Shown: positions 1 through 10,580 of the stretch, piece after piece | How positions within the stretch are numbered: position 1 is the first letter of the stretch | Layout: every line of letters begins with the position of its first letter | Assembly: GCF_021869535.1 (NCBI RefSeq) | Contig: NW_026262679.1 | Coordinates: 78,179,143 to 78,243,142 of the forward strand | Direction of reading: 5' to 3' | Origin: Mytilus californianus | Lineage: Eukaryota > Mollusca > Bivalvia > Mytilida > Mytilidae | DNA: 64,000 nt | Position numbers and translations under genes: made by a program | The notes under the pieces: generated by a model | What the model was told of the DNA's origin: nothing | Seen by the model: only the letters and a program-made list of their open reading frames with translations | Databases searched by the model: none

Positions 1-320
1 ACTCTTTATATACAAAGATCTCAAAAAACATGTTTAACCCTGTCGAATTTTTGCACCTGTCCCAAGTCAGGAGCCTCTGGCCTTTGTTAGTCTTGTATCA
101 TTTTTAATTTTAGTTTCCTGTGTATAATTTGGAGTTTAGTATGATGTCCATTATCACTGAACTAGTATACATATTTGTTTAGGGGCCAGCTGAAGGACGC
201 CTCCGGGTGCGGGAGTTTCTCGCTGCATTGAAGACCTATTGGTGGCCTCCAGCTGTTGTCTGCTCTATTGTCGGGTTGTTGTCTCTTTGACACATTCCCC
301 ATTTCCATTCTCAATTTTAA
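1..320 (-). repeat. Dispersed repeat R1, copy a (cut by window edge)
   Basis: Reverse-oriented copy of a roughly 0.35-0.5 kb dispersed repeat found four times here (also 10243-10580, 36657-37160, 37577-37933). All copies share the terminus TAAAATTGAGAATGG and an inner stretch with GGCGTCC and CCCCTAAACAAAT. From memory this is one of the most abundant interspersed sequences in Mytilus DNA and transcripts. No coding capacity is seen; the short minus-strand reading frame across it is incidental. Confidence 0.8.
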
Positions 321-979
321 ATGTATATGTTTGTGTGTGTGTACCATGAGAAACGAGAAAAGTTTTGAAGTATGTCATCTGTCTTTGTATAGTCATGATA
401 GTTTTAGAATGTTCCTTTTCATTAACATTCTATTTAAAGAAATATTCTTATTCTTATATAGCATGTATAGTGAATGCTTATAAAAAAAAAAAACAACAAC
501 CTTCCAAAAATTATACTACAGGTCTAAAATACCGGCCTGTTCGCACTGAAAACCAATGAAAATAAATATTACATTATTTTTATTTGAGAAATTTCAAACA
601 AAATAATTATGTCAGATCACTGTAAATACTTGTATACATGTATAAAAGTAAAGTAAATTCATATCTGTATATCAGTTACAATATCTATTCAGTGAAATCT
701 GTAAACCAATCTCATTCACGACTGAAGTTCAAAATGCATTGAATCTGAGATGAAGGGACTTCAGAACATATGGTTTCCGGTTTATTCAGGGTTTGGTTTA
801 AACTAGTTTCACTGTATCAAGCATTAGTTGTTAGTATGACTTGAGCTTCCCAGATATAATATAATTATTATTTCAGGATATATATTAAATTGCATGGTGT
901 TCACTAGTGTTTTTTTTTCTCGACATGAAATTACTTCAATACTGTTCAATACAGAAAGTGGTAAGCTCCAAGGTAAATA
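321..979. other. Intergenic AT-rich DNA
   Basis: No gene or clear repeat recognised. It contains a short GT run near 325-340 and a 12-base A run near 481. Short reading frames here have low-complexity, AT-driven composition and no family signature. Confidence 0.6.
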
Positions 980-1345
980 GATATAAGATGATGTGGTATG
1001 AGTGCCAATGAGACAGCTCTCCATCCAAGTTACAATTTATAAAAGTAAACCATTATAGGTCAAGGTACGGCCTTCAACACGGAGCATTGGCTCACACCGA
1101 ACAGCAAGCTATAAAGTGCCCCAAAAAATTACTAGTGTAAAACCATTCAAACGGAAAAACCATGCAACGGTCTAATCTATATAAAAACGAGAAACGAGAA
1201 ACGAGAAACGAGAAACACGTGTGAACTACATAAACAGACGACAACTACTGTAATCAGATTCCTGACTTAGGACAGGTGCAAACATTTGCAGCGGGATTAA
1301 ACGTTTTAATGGTACCAAACCTTCTCCCTTTTCTAAAACATTAGT
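980..1345 (+). repeat. Dispersed repeat R2
   Basis: A second repeat family that I recognise as common in mussels. Landmarks are GTGCCAATGAGACA near 1000, CACGGAGC near 1079 and a four-fold CGAGAAA tandem at about 1187-1215. Its last third (about 1258-1312: CCTGACTTAGGACAGG, then a GCGGGATTAAAC block) is clearly related to the equivalent module of R1, so the two families share a building block. No ORF. Confidence 0.7.
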
Positions 1346-3406
1346 ATAACATCACAACATAGAAAAACACACTATAAAATATCAATTGGAATATTGATAA
1401 TCCTCTAACAGTCTGTATGTGTAGATAGCTGTAGTGTCTGTTACTTTCCCTTATTTAATTATACCATTGTATTTAGAACATATATGTGGGGAAAATTTCA
1501 ACAACTCAGTTAATGTGATCACACACACAAAAATATGTATACAAAAATAATATCTTTAGAGTGTACTGTTAAATACAGTCTGAAAAATAGGGTCATATTA
1601 ATATTATTTTGAAATTTATATTATTTATTCTAAGACAAAGAGTATTTGTAAAATAATTAATATAACTTTCAACTTGGAAAGTGGCAGTCAGGGAAAAGGT
1701 GGTAGAGGAATCTTCTTGTATCAATATGGGATGGAAGACAGGGGAGAATTGATGACAAGGGAATGAATTGCCATGTTGGTTTTTTCTAAAACCTTAACTG
1801 TGAATAGCAGAGGAGTGAACTGCCATTATAGTCTGAGATTACTCTGACGTCCAACAGCTGTTTTGCCAGACAAGCTGGGGCCGTGGGACGTCACTCAGCT
1901 CGTCCCATATCAAAAAGTGGATATTTGCCCGTCCAAAATGGATGCGCCGCTTCGTTGCTTCTGGAGCCGACTGACGGCCTTGGATCCATATAAATCGGGC
2001 CTCAGTTTGTTCATTTATCATTTATCTCTTCATTTATGCAAGTTTCGCCTACCTGCCACCCTTTATTATTGCCGTTCAAACAATTTCATATAATCAAAAA
2101 TTCTAAGGACTAATGATCAATGATTAGCATTTGATTAGCTTTGGTATATTTGAAACAATTATGATTGCATCCATCTTCGCTAGCCAAGGGTTACGATCCA
2201 CTGCCCCACTAGGAGGAAGATGCCAATTTAGATGGATTGCATCATATTAGCAATGAAAGTTTTTTATTTATATGTTGCTATATTATGATATCATGAAAGA
2301 AAGTTACAAATCAGACTATATTTATAAATAATATCAAATAAATCATGGGTACGGGTTGGTAAAAATAGGGTATGAGTTGCCGAAAGTACGAGTTTTTGTG
2401 TACCCATATGTTTTTAGTTGAACATGTTGAAAATACATATATTGACTGTTGTTAAAACACATTATTCAGTATCCTTACCAGCTGCTTACTATCTCCTGTG
2501 CAAATGAATGGCAAATGGTTAAACTATCTTTAAATCGCAATAAACTGGCTGTTTAATGCAAATAAAAAAAATATCACGCCGATTTCCAATCAAAACTAAA
2601 CCAAAAGTTGTCCATGCAAGGGAAATAACTACAGTATGCATACACAAAAAGGAGGGTTATTTATAAAAATTAATTTTGATATGAACACAGCTATCTAGAT
2701 TTATTTATTGGACCTAATTATTTAATTAATATATTAAACTTAATAAAAAAAGTACATTTTATGCGGGATTTTATGGCTGTATAGTCGTTCCCTTGTATTT
2801 TTTTGAAACGAATGTAACTTTCAAACCCTTGTTTGTACCTCAAATATTTCATCGTATTCCCGAAAATTATAATAAACAGAATCATGAATATTCATATATT
2901 ATCTACCAAAAGCAAACAGAACCTTCTGAGACTTACAAGTTAATAGAAGGCCGTAATCGGAGGTCACCCAAAGATTTTATTTTTACACACATCTGGGAAC
3001 AGTAGGAACAATTATTTAAGGTAATTTGGAGTTATCTCCCATTGGTTTGCCATACCTACTAGACGGTCGTAGCTACACCAGAAGACTAAAGGTGAAAAAA
3101 GGTATGCTTAGACCTTCCACAGACTATGAACGTGATGGATATTGTCGATAAATCCTCCGGGTCACCAATTTTCTGAGCGTTCCAAAAAGTCCTTAGCATG
3201 TTACAATGTCGACCCAAAGTATGCTTATTTTTTTCACACCTAAGTTATCGAGCACACCGGTCTGCTCTTGTCACATGAGAACTATTGTCTTTTCCTGGAT
3301 ATAAACATTTAAAAGTTTGTCTGTGCAAGTTAAAAAAATAAAAATAACTATAAGGTATATTTCTACTATTTTGTATACAATTTTAAGAAAAGGTCGTCTC
3401 GAGTGT
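1346..3406. other. Unassigned DNA including a GC-rich islet at 1840-2025
   Basis: Mostly AT-rich and featureless. A stretch at about 1840-2025 is conspicuously more GC- and CpG-rich than its surroundings and is open on both strands for 60-76 codons, but neither translation resembles a family I know. Another moderately GC-balanced stretch at 3040-3300 and one at 2160-2250 look like decayed repeats. No supported gene. Confidence 0.5.
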
Positions 3407-3440
3407 TGTATCTATCTATCTATCTTCATATTTCCGCACT
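3407..3440 (-). repeat. (GATA)n LINE tail with conserved 3' end
   Basis: On the minus strand, GAGTGCGGAAATATGAA is followed by GATA repeats. The same 34 bp recurs at 7621-7655 as the 3' end of LINE-B. Confidence 0.7.
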
Positions 3441-3665
3441 CAGTCAAGTATTTACGGTCTTCTCGATCTATTCACATTCAATGTTTACATCGAGATAAGG
3501 TCTGTTTGATTTTGCTTGGTAACTTAATTTCAAAAGTGCCAATCTTTGCTGCATATCAATCGATTCCCTGACTTTCTCGGATCTAGCTGTATATCTAATC
3601 TAACTTATCTTTAAACCCCCTTTGTAGAGGAACCATATTTTCATATGTAGAACAGGTGCTCTCTT

Positions 3666-3777
3666 TATATACAGTGCTGCTTCTCCTTCCACCATTGGAC
3701 ATCTAACCATATGTACATGCTCAGCTCGGGTGCAATCTATATACAGTGCTGTTACTCCCTCCACCATTCGATATCTG
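3666..3777 (-). repeat. Short tandem duplication in LINE-A 3' region
   Basis: Two copies of an approximately 40 bp segment at about 3666-3706 and 3738-3777, sharing ATATACAGTGCTG and TCCACCATT, spaced about 72 bp apart. They lie just downstream of the ORF in the putative 3' untranslated region. Confidence 0.65.
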
Positions 3778-3952
3778 ATGTGCGCATATTTACACTGAAG
3801 TCCTACCCCCACACAATTTGCGTAAAATCCTTTATTTTTACAGTTTAGTTCACTTGATTCCAGAAATTTGTGTGGTTCCCCCAACCACGCCCTTATAGAT
3901 GTTGAGATAACGGAATCGCTTATTTTATTGTCACCTCGCACTAGATTTATTA

Positions 3953-6900
3953 CTATCCGCATCCCATCTTGTAACGGGCTATATGAAGTTGATATAGCAG
4001 GCGTCGAGTAAGGCGTTCTATTTGTACTACACTGACTGGAGAGAGTTTCTTTGCTTTCGCTACCGGCGTTAAATCCAGAATATGTTGTAGTTTTTCGTTC
4101 GTTGATAGTTCATCAAATTGAATTCCCATTGCGTTCAGCGTTGTAGTTATTTCGTGAAGTATGGTGTTCCTCACTATTCTCAAGCTTTCACATTTCAAGA
4201 TAAAGTGTTCTATATTTTCTTCTTCCTTTGCACATAACAGACATTTCGGATCAGTCTCATCTTTGTACATTCTGATCCTTTTGCTCTGAAGGATATACGA
4301 GCCTGTAAGCAGCTTTAATTTTACTGGCAATCTTGCTGTATCAATAGTAGAGTGGTAGTTGATTTTGAGTAGAGGGTGTATATTTCCGGTTCTCAAATTT
4401 TCAGTTGTTAAGAAATTGAGCCCTTTATATAATGGCTGTAACTGAACTATTGATCTATTCCAGTGATTGTATATTGTCTTCTTGACAGTTGAGGTCCATA
4501 CGGTCTTCTTAACTGGGTTGTTCAAATACCAGCTTGCCTCCTGCAGGTCATACTTTCGTAGCATATGCTTAATAGCAATGAACCAGCTAGAACTTCCATC
4601 GTTTTTTATAAGAAGTTGGCGTTTTGCAAGTGATTTTTCTACACTGTCGTCAGGCTGGTTGCAGATGTTGTTAAATAGGCCTAATGCTCGGATGTGTACT
4701 TGTGCCTCAATAGGTAGTATTCCTGTTAGGATGTTAACAGTTATGTCTGCTACACAGGTTGGTAGAGAAAGTATTTGCTTTAGGAGTTTCTTCTGGAAGT
4801 TTTCAAGAATTGTTAGTGAGCTTGTTGTTGGAAGTATTAGCTCTAATCCATATAGTAGTACTGGAGAGATGTAAATTTTGTACAGGTGCACCATTGTCTC
4901 TACGTCAAGACCGTTGTGGCCATGGAATCCTCCCCCAAGCAGGCTATAAGCACTTCGTCTTGCTTTTTTAATATTTTCTTCCACATTTGCTATCATGTTG
5001 CCCTTGAGTGATGAAGTTCTAATGATTCCTAGATGTGTGGCTTTCTCAATTGATGGCATATCGTTTGGTCCCATTTTAAAGGTCTGGTTGTTAGACTCCT
5101 GTTTTCGCTGTTTATGGGAGATGTTCAGGACTACACTTTTTGTTGGTTGTAGTTCGTAGCCTTCCATATATGCATAGTCATAAGCCATATTAATGAGTAT
5201 TTGTGCTTGATCAGGGTCTTGACTGATAAGCGCGATATCGTCTGCGCATGCTGTACTATTTACACTAATATTTCCTATTTTATAGCCAGCTCCAGTTGTT
5301 TCGTACATATTAAGAAGTTGATTGATGTAGAGTTTATACAGGTTAGTGCTGAGTATACCTCCTTGTCTGACTCCTTGGTTAACTTTAAATGGTTGAGAGA
5401 TATTTCCTTCCCATTTGACTACACTTTTTGCGTTTTCGTGCAGGTCTTTAATCAGTCCCCAATGTCCATCATCAATTCCTGCCAAGAATACCTTTCGAAG
5501 CATGTGGCTATGTATTACTGTGTCAAACGCTGCTTTTGCATCTAGGAGTACAAGGTAGAGAGTTATATTGTTGTCTTTTGATTCTCTGTAGCTTTCTTCT
5601 ATTGGTAAGGCTGAATTCAGTGGCGATGACCCTGCTGTAAAACCTCTTTGCTTTTTGTTTTGTGTTTCTAGGACACGGTCATTTGTACGTTCTTTGATGA
5701 TAGTTTCGATAATCTTTCCTATGACTGGCAACACAGTAATCCCTCTGTAGTTGATAGCTTGCTGCCTTGTTCCCTTGTTTTTGAATACTGGTGTTAAAAG
5801 GCCCATCTTGAGTGTTTCTGATATGATCCCATGTTTGAATATGCATTGTACCAGCGGAACAAGAAGTTTCTCTGTATCAGATCCTGCGTGGATGATATGC
5901 TCTATTGTTATACCATGGTAGTCTGCCGATTTTCCTTTGTTTATAGAACGGATAGCTTTTGTTATCTCTTCAGATGTTACGTTTTTGATGTTATTTTGTT
6001 GTACAAGCTTGTTTATTGATTGAATATCGTGTTCAACTAAATTATGATAAAGGCTGTCTATACGTGTTTTCTCATTGAATGTTGCCAGACTGCTAAAATG
6101 TTCTTGAAATCCATTGATAATATTATCGTTCTCAACATATTTTTCACCATTGACTTCTAGTTCCATGATCGCATCATTTCCTTTTTTCCTGTTGTTACGG
6201 ACCAATTTATGAAACATTTTTGCATCTTTTGTTCTTGTTTCGAGGATAGTTTCCTTCTCCTTGTTTTTTTGTTTAGCTAGTTCAATTTGTACTGCACGTC
6301 TGAAGTCCTTTTTAGATTGCTTCTTCTCCATAAGCATTTTATTATTTTTGTTGTTGGGTTTCCCGTGATTTTTCCATACTTTATATTTTTTCCTCGCTGT
6401 TTTTAGTGCTACTTGGATTTCTGGTGTCCACACTTTCAGTTTTGGTTTGGCATTGAATATTGCCTTTGATGATGAGGTGAGGTCGGCTGTTTCCCTAAGT
6501 AGTTCACACAATTTTAGTATGGCTTCCTCTACTGCTGTTTCTTCCATATTTTCGTTTATTTGGAGACTGTCAATATGTGTATCAATGTGGGCAGAGTACC
6601 ATTCTTTGTCAATCTTATCCCAGTTGACCTTCTTTTTTATCCTGCTGTTGTTTTGCTTATGATTAACTTCTGCATTTTTGTACTTGAATTTGATGCTCAT
6701 ACGGATAGGATGGTGGTCTGACGTATTTTCTATCAGTTCGTTCAGGACTTGTTTTGCTTGAAAGTCTTGATCTGCTAGGTTATGCAAAAAGTAATCAATT
6801 TCTGAGGATTCTTGTCCTATTGAATTAACAAAAGTTTTTGCCTTGTTGTCGTATTTTAAGCCGCATTCATTTATAAAGTCTCGCAGGTATAGATTACGTT

Positions 6901-7006
6901 TTGTGCCTGTTTGTTCATATATATATGAATAATTAGCATGTTCCAGAGAGGTATACAGACAGTAAAAAAATAAATTGAAGTTGGTACTCCAGGAATTTAT
7001 TCGCAT
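3953..7006 (-). CDS. LINE ORF2: partial endonuclease, reverse transcriptase, zinc knuckle
   Basis: The ORF is uninterrupted for 1017 codons. Residues 33-105 match the last part of an EEP-type endonuclease (IDYFLHN at 70-76, SDHHP at 96-100, the conserved SDHxP end motif). The reverse transcriptase spans about 395-680, with catalytic DAKAAFD (489-495), GVRQGG (545-550) and the CADD active site (587-590; Cys replaces the usual Tyr or Phe). A C-x2-C-x8-H-x4-C motif lies at 922-939, as in several LINE clades. The product would perform target-primed reverse transcription of its own RNA. The N-terminal endonuclease catalytic residues are absent, so autonomous activity is unlikely, yet there is no stop or frameshift in 3 kb, which implies a fairly young insertion. 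The start at 7006 is simply the first ATG of the truncated frame. Clade not assigned. Confidence 0.9.
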   Translation of the reverse strand: MRINSWSTNFNLFFYCLYTSLEHANYSYIYEQTGTKRNLYLRDFINECGLKYDNKAKTFVNSIGQESSEIDYFLHNLADQDFQAKQVLNELIENTSDHHPIRMSIKFKYKNAEVNHKQNNSRIKKKVNWDKIDKEWYSAHIDTHIDSLQINENMEETAVEEAILKLCELLRETADLTSSSKAIFNAKPKLKVWTPEIQVALKTARKKYKVWKNHGKPNNKNNKMLMEKKQSKKDFRRAVQIELAKQKNKEKETILETRTKDAKMFHKLVRNNRKKGNDAIMELEVNGEKYVENDNIINGFQEHFSSLATFNEKTRIDSLYHNLVEHDIQSINKLVQQNNIKNVTSEEITKAIRSINKGKSADYHGITIEHIIHAGSDTEKLLVPLVQCIFKHGIISETLKMGLLTPVFKNKGTRQQAINYRGITVLPVIGKIIETIIKERTNDRVLETQNKKQRGFTAGSSPLNSALPIEESYRESKDNNITLYLVLLDAKAAFDTVIHSHMLRKVFLAGIDDGHWGLIKDLHENAKSVVKWEGNISQPFKVNQGVRQGGILSTNLYKLYINQLLNMYETTGAGYKIGNISVNSTACADDIALISQDPDQAQILINMAYDYAYMEGYELQPTKSVVLNISHKQRKQESNNQTFKMGPNDMPSIEKATHLGIIRTSSLKGNMIANVEENIKKARRSAYSLLGGGFHGHNGLDVETMVHLYKIYISPVLLYGLELILPTTSSLTILENFQKKLLKQILSLPTCVADITVNILTGILPIEAQVHIRALGLFNNICNQPDDSVEKSLAKRQLLIKNDGSSSWFIAIKHMLRKYDLQEASWYLNNPVKKTVWTSTVKKTIYNHWNRSIVQLQPLYKGLNFLTTENLRTGNIHPLLKINYHSTIDTARLPVKLKLLTGSYILQSKRIRMYKDETDPKCLLCAKEEENIEHFILKCESLRIVRNTILHEITTTLNAMGIQFDELSTNEKLQHILDLTPVAKAKKLSPVSVVQIERLTRRLLYQLHIARYKMGCG

Positions 7007-7122
7007 AGCAACATTCTAAACCAATTTTACTCCAGACATCTTTAGGCTGCTGCACTCGTTGTTTGCTACTTAAGGAGGAAAATGATAAAATTGAGTGGAA
7101 GTTTTGTTTTTATTTCAATTTA

Positions 7123-7380
7123 GGGAGCTACCATTTGATTTTTATGGGTGGGGGGGGGGGGGGCTAGGATGAAATATTTTGTCCTGCATTTTTTTTTAGT
7201 TGTAATCTCTGTCCTGCCTTTTTTTTATTAGTTTATCCTGATTTTTTTTACATAAATTGTCATCCTGCCTTTTTTTTTTGCCAAGTTGCTCATCCTGCCT
7301 TTTTTTTTACTCAAAACTCCTGTCCTGCCTTTTTTTTCAAATTTCATCCTAGCCCCCCATTAAAATCAAATGGTAGCTCC
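7123..7380. mobile_element. Palindromic MITE1, copy a
   Basis: Non-coding 258 bp element with terminal inverted repeats starting GGGAGCTACCATTTGA and a following poly-G/poly-C run. The interior consists of repeated TCCTGCC blocks separated by T runs, so the element is largely A/T-tract tandem. It is preceded by TTA. The right-hand TTA is missing because the end runs into GGGGCC. Probable non-autonomous DNA transposon. The TTA target and GG/CC ends of copy b suggest PIF/Harbinger, which is inference. Confidence 0.8.
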
Positions 7381-7620
7381 GGGGCCTGGCTGATTTCTAT
7401 TTTTTGGAATTTTGGGTCCTCAATGCTCTTCAACTTTGTACTTGTTTGGCTTTAGGGAGCTACCATTTGATTTTTATGGGGGACTAGGATGAAAATAAAT
7501 TTAAAAAAAGGCAGGACAGGAGTTTTGAGTAAAAAAAAAGGCAGGATGAGCAACTTGGCAAAAAAAAAGGCAGGATGACAATTTATGTAAAAAAAGTCGG
7601 GATAAACTAATAAAAAAAAA

Positions 7621-8650
7621 CTATCTATCTATCTATCTTCATATTTCCGCACTCATTCACAACTTTGACTATTACGTGCCGTTGCATGCATGGCTTATTT
7701 ACAATTTAAAAGAAATAAATTTTCAGTAATTTTACGTTACATTGCATTGGTGCATAGAAAAATAAAGTAAAAATATAACAGTGATTTAATAAATTTTTTT
7801 GTGGATTGTTGTCCTATGTATATTTCATGGTAAAACTATGTACATGTTATGCAGTTTTTAGAATATTTGTGAAAGAGCAGATAAGCCGTCGACTGTTGTA
7901 CAATGGATTGCTGGTGTAGGAAGTAGGTTCCATTGTACTATTGTATGTGGATAAAATGAGAACTTGTAAGAATCTTTATTTGTTTGAATTTGTTTAAAGT
8001 GGTTGGTATGTTTATGTCTTGTTCTACTGTCTGATTTAACGAGAAGATCTTTAGGGTAGATTGCTATGTGTTGATGTATGATCTTATAGAATACCACTAG
8101 TCTTGTTTGTATACGTCTCAATTCTAATGTAGGCCACTGTAAGTGATCAAGCATATTTGAGACTGAGCTGGTATTCAGTGATATCTATTACATGTATAGC
8201 GAGCAGCTCTTCGTTGGACCATCTCAATTTGATTGATTTGGTTTTTGTTGTGAGGGTCCCAGACGCAAGAGCTGTACTCAAGCTTAGGTTTAACTAATGA
8301 CATGTATGCCCTTTCTTTAATTTGTTTGGATGAATCTTTAAGGTTACGTTTTTGAAATTAAAGTTGTCGATTTGCATTAGCTGTTATATTATTTATGTGT
8401 TTATTCCATTTGAGATCAGATTGGATGGTTATGCCTAAATATTTTGTAGCTGTTTCAGTTTGGAGAATGTGACCATGAAGGATGTAGTCATGGTTGACTG
8501 GTTTCTTTTTTTGTGTAATTCTAAGTATGGAGGCTATTTGTCTGGGTGAAATGACATTAATTTTTCCCATTGTGCCGCTGAATTTAAATCCTGTTGTAGT
8601 TTGGATGCATCATCTATGTTTTCTATAAAACAGGAGCGAATTGATTGAAA
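7621..8650 (-). mobile_element. LINE-B 3' fragment nested in MITE1b
   Basis: Minus-strand 3' portion of a Jockey/CR1/Rex-like LINE, ending in a (GATA)n tail at 7621. It sits inside the A-rich part of MITE1b. AATAAAAA occurs on both sides (7609-7616 and 8651-8658), a plausible 8 bp target-site duplication. It is 5'-truncated within the reverse transcriptase. Confidence 0.85.
7858..8640 (-). pseudogene. LINE-B reverse transcriptase C-terminus, decayed
   Basis: Broken coding sequence read from about 8640 to 7858. The most upstream part reads as a palm segment (AQWEKLMSFHPDK, near 8540-8600). A frame change near 8535 leads into the thumb segment TKYLGITIQSDLKW (about 8400-8450). Next come KERAYMSLVKPKLEYSS and EMVQRRAAR (8190-8320), and finally 7858-8154 with LQWPTLELRR, RLVVFYKI and WNLLP. 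These are classic C-terminal blocks of Jockey/CR1-type LINEs. At least one frameshift and a stop near 8170 make it non-functional. No zinc motif, unlike LINE-A. Confidence 0.8.
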
Positions 8651-8740
8651 AATAAAAAGGCAGGACAGAAATTTTTCATTCAAGCCCCCCCCCCCCCCCC
8701 ATAAAAATGAAATGGTAGCTCCCTTATAACTATTTAGATC

Positions 8741-8830
8741 TGAGCATCACTGATGAGTCTTATAAAGACGAAAAGCGCGTCTGGCGTATTAAATTATAAT
8801 CCTGGTACCTTTGATAACTATTTACTATTT
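8741..8830 (+). repeat. SINE-like core with hammerhead-type fold
   Basis: Contains CTGATGA (8750-8756), then GTCTT-ATA-AAGAC, a perfect 5 bp hairpin (8757-8769), then GAAA (8770-8773), then GCGCGTCTGGCGTA. This order is that of the catalytic core and stem II of a hammerhead ribozyme. The stem III partner GCG-T-A is present, but an A at 8774 replaces the C expected for full pairing, and I cannot pair stem I convincingly. From memory this sequence is a very abundant bivalve repeat resembling the conserved core of MetaSINEs. It directly abuts the right end of MITE1b. Confidence 0.6.
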
Positions 8831-10242
8831 ACCAGAATGTTTTTCTGTGAATCCATAATTGATAGGGTCCTTGCTAAAATGGGACAAACATTGAGAAGAT
8901 CTAGTTTTCAGTGTTTACAGGGGAGGTAATATATTTCCCACTGTACGCAGGGGCGTATAGCTACCTTCTTAATGAAGTGGAATCACAAACTAAAGGGCGA
9001 GGGGTCTATGCCCCCAGTAGGTCCAGGGCAGTAAGGTGCCAGGGGGGAATCCGCATTTATAGCGTTTCAAAACAATCACAACCATAATAAAACTTGTACA
9101 TTTTTGTTGTTTTTTTGGTCAACTATTTGTTTTTAAAATCGAGGAGATCTGTTCCATATGCTAGTACTTGTATTGAGCAAAGTAGATGTATAAAAAAACA
9201 AACAAACAATAAACAAAAACTAAATACTATATGTGGAGTTTCTGTTAGAATAAACATCTTTGGATACCAAATACTTGGTGGACACATTTTCCAATATTTT
9301 GCTGAACATAAGGATTTAGATGTTTAAAAATTCTGTGGGTAAACTCTACAAGACAGAGATAGGAATTTCTAATTTTACGCAGTTAGATATTCTCCAACTT
9401 TTTAAAAGGAAATGGTACTTTTATCACGATCTTTTCGTGATCTGCGTTTGTTAGTTATCCAGCTAATTAACAAATACATGTGCATTCGACCAGTTGTATG
9501 GCAATTTTATATAATCTTAGACTAGATGATAACAGTGAAGATACGTGTATTAAAGGGTTGGTGTTTCTTTCGAACAAGAATCAGCAGTTTAGTGTCCGAC
9601 TCGGACAGAACAATCATTATAAAATTGAATGACCAAATAGTCCAGTAAAACGAGTAAGAATTAACACTTTATTTAAATGCTTTTACAATCAACTATTCGT
9701 ATAGCCGGCCCATATAGAAACGACTTTGAATTATTGAATCTATATACAAGATGTTTTTTTGCAAAATAAATAAAAACATAATACTTGTACTGGAAAATGT
9801 GTACCTTCTTTATAATAACAGCAGTTCCAACTTCTCATCTATTAGTTTACGGAAACTATTGATTGATCGAATGGTTATTAATGTCCACTGAGTAGCAAAT
9901 ATTACATGCACACCAGGATGGGAATACGTTTACGTGTTGTGAAAATGAAGTATTCCTGTTGTCAAGACCTACATACTTGGTCAATTTTGAACTAGTTCAC
10001 AAGGTAATAGTCATTATTCCCGGATCGATATGAAGAGTCTTCGTTCTAGTAAGATGTGTGCTTTAATTGGGGCGAAGCGAAAAATAAAATTTTTCAAGTT
10101 GTTTTTTTTAACCCTAAAGAGATTATGTTTTATTTTTGCACTCAAGGCGAGTATATGTTATGGTGGTGGTAACGACAACTATGTAGCTGTTTTTTTTCTA
10201 AACAATGTCCATAATATAAAAAGTTCCGCCATGTTTACACCA
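8831..10242. other. Unassigned DNA
   Basis: No recognisable gene. A GC-richer patch at 8945-9060 looks like repeat debris. The rest is AT-rich, and the reading frames of 77-89 codons (9094-9327, 10030-10299) have no family motifs; the second runs into R1. Confidence 0.5.
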
Positions 10243-10580
10243 ATTAAAATTGAGAATGGAATTGGGGAATGTGTCAAAGAGACAACAACCCGACCATAAA
10301 ACAGACAACAGCAGAAGGTCACCAACAGGTCTTCAACGCAGCGAGAAATTCCCGCACCCGGAGGCGTCCTTCTGCGGGCCCCTAAACAAATATATATACT
10401 AGTTCAGTGATAATGAACGCCATACTAAACTCCAAATTGTACACAAGAAACTAAAATTTAAAATAATACAAGACTAGCAAAGGCTAGAGGCTCCTGACTT
10501 GGGACAGGCGCAAAAATGCGGCGGGGTTAAACATGTTTATGAGATCTCAACCCTCCCCCTATACCTCTAGCCAATGTAAA
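10243..10580 (+). repeat. Dispersed repeat R1, copy b
   Basis: Plus-oriented R1 starting at TTAAAATTGAGAATGG and running through the CGGAGGCGTCC block (about 10361) to CTCTAGCCAATGTA near 10577. Same family as 1-320. Confidence 0.85.

Larger units (their letters stand above)
3407..7012 (-). mobile_element. Non-LTR retrotransposon LINE-A, 5'-truncated
   Basis: Minus-strand LINE. From its 5' side it has the C-terminal end of an apurinic-type endonuclease, a reverse transcriptase, a C-terminal zinc motif and a 3' untranslated region. The untranslated region ends, as I read it, in a (GATA)n tail at 3407-3440. The endonuclease lacks its N-terminal catalytic half, and sequence upstream of the ATG at 7006 has an in-frame stop a few codons away, so the insertion is 5'-truncated. 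Whether the GATA tail belongs to this element or to a separate tiny insertion is unresolved, because the same 34 bp end occurs in LINE-B. Confidence 0.8.
7455..8723. mobile_element. Palindromic MITE1, copy b, interrupted by LINE-B
   Basis: Same family as 7123-7380 but in inverted orientation. Its left end starts GGGAGCTACCATTTGA and its right end finishes ATGGTAGCTCCC, flanked by TTA on both sides (7452-7454 and 8724-8726), a 3 bp target-site duplication. The interior matches the reverse complement of copy a up to 7620, then about 1 kb of LINE DNA intervenes, and the MITE resumes near 8651 to its poly-C and terminal repeat. Confidence 0.85.

Noticed and set aside
3600-3962. 120-codon minus-strand frame after the LINE-A ORF
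   Set aside because: Falls in the LINE 3' region with a tandem duplication; no domain. Treated as untranslated region.
4467-6662. Several plus-strand frames of 60-135 codons
   Set aside because: Antisense shadows of the LINE-A reverse transcriptase.
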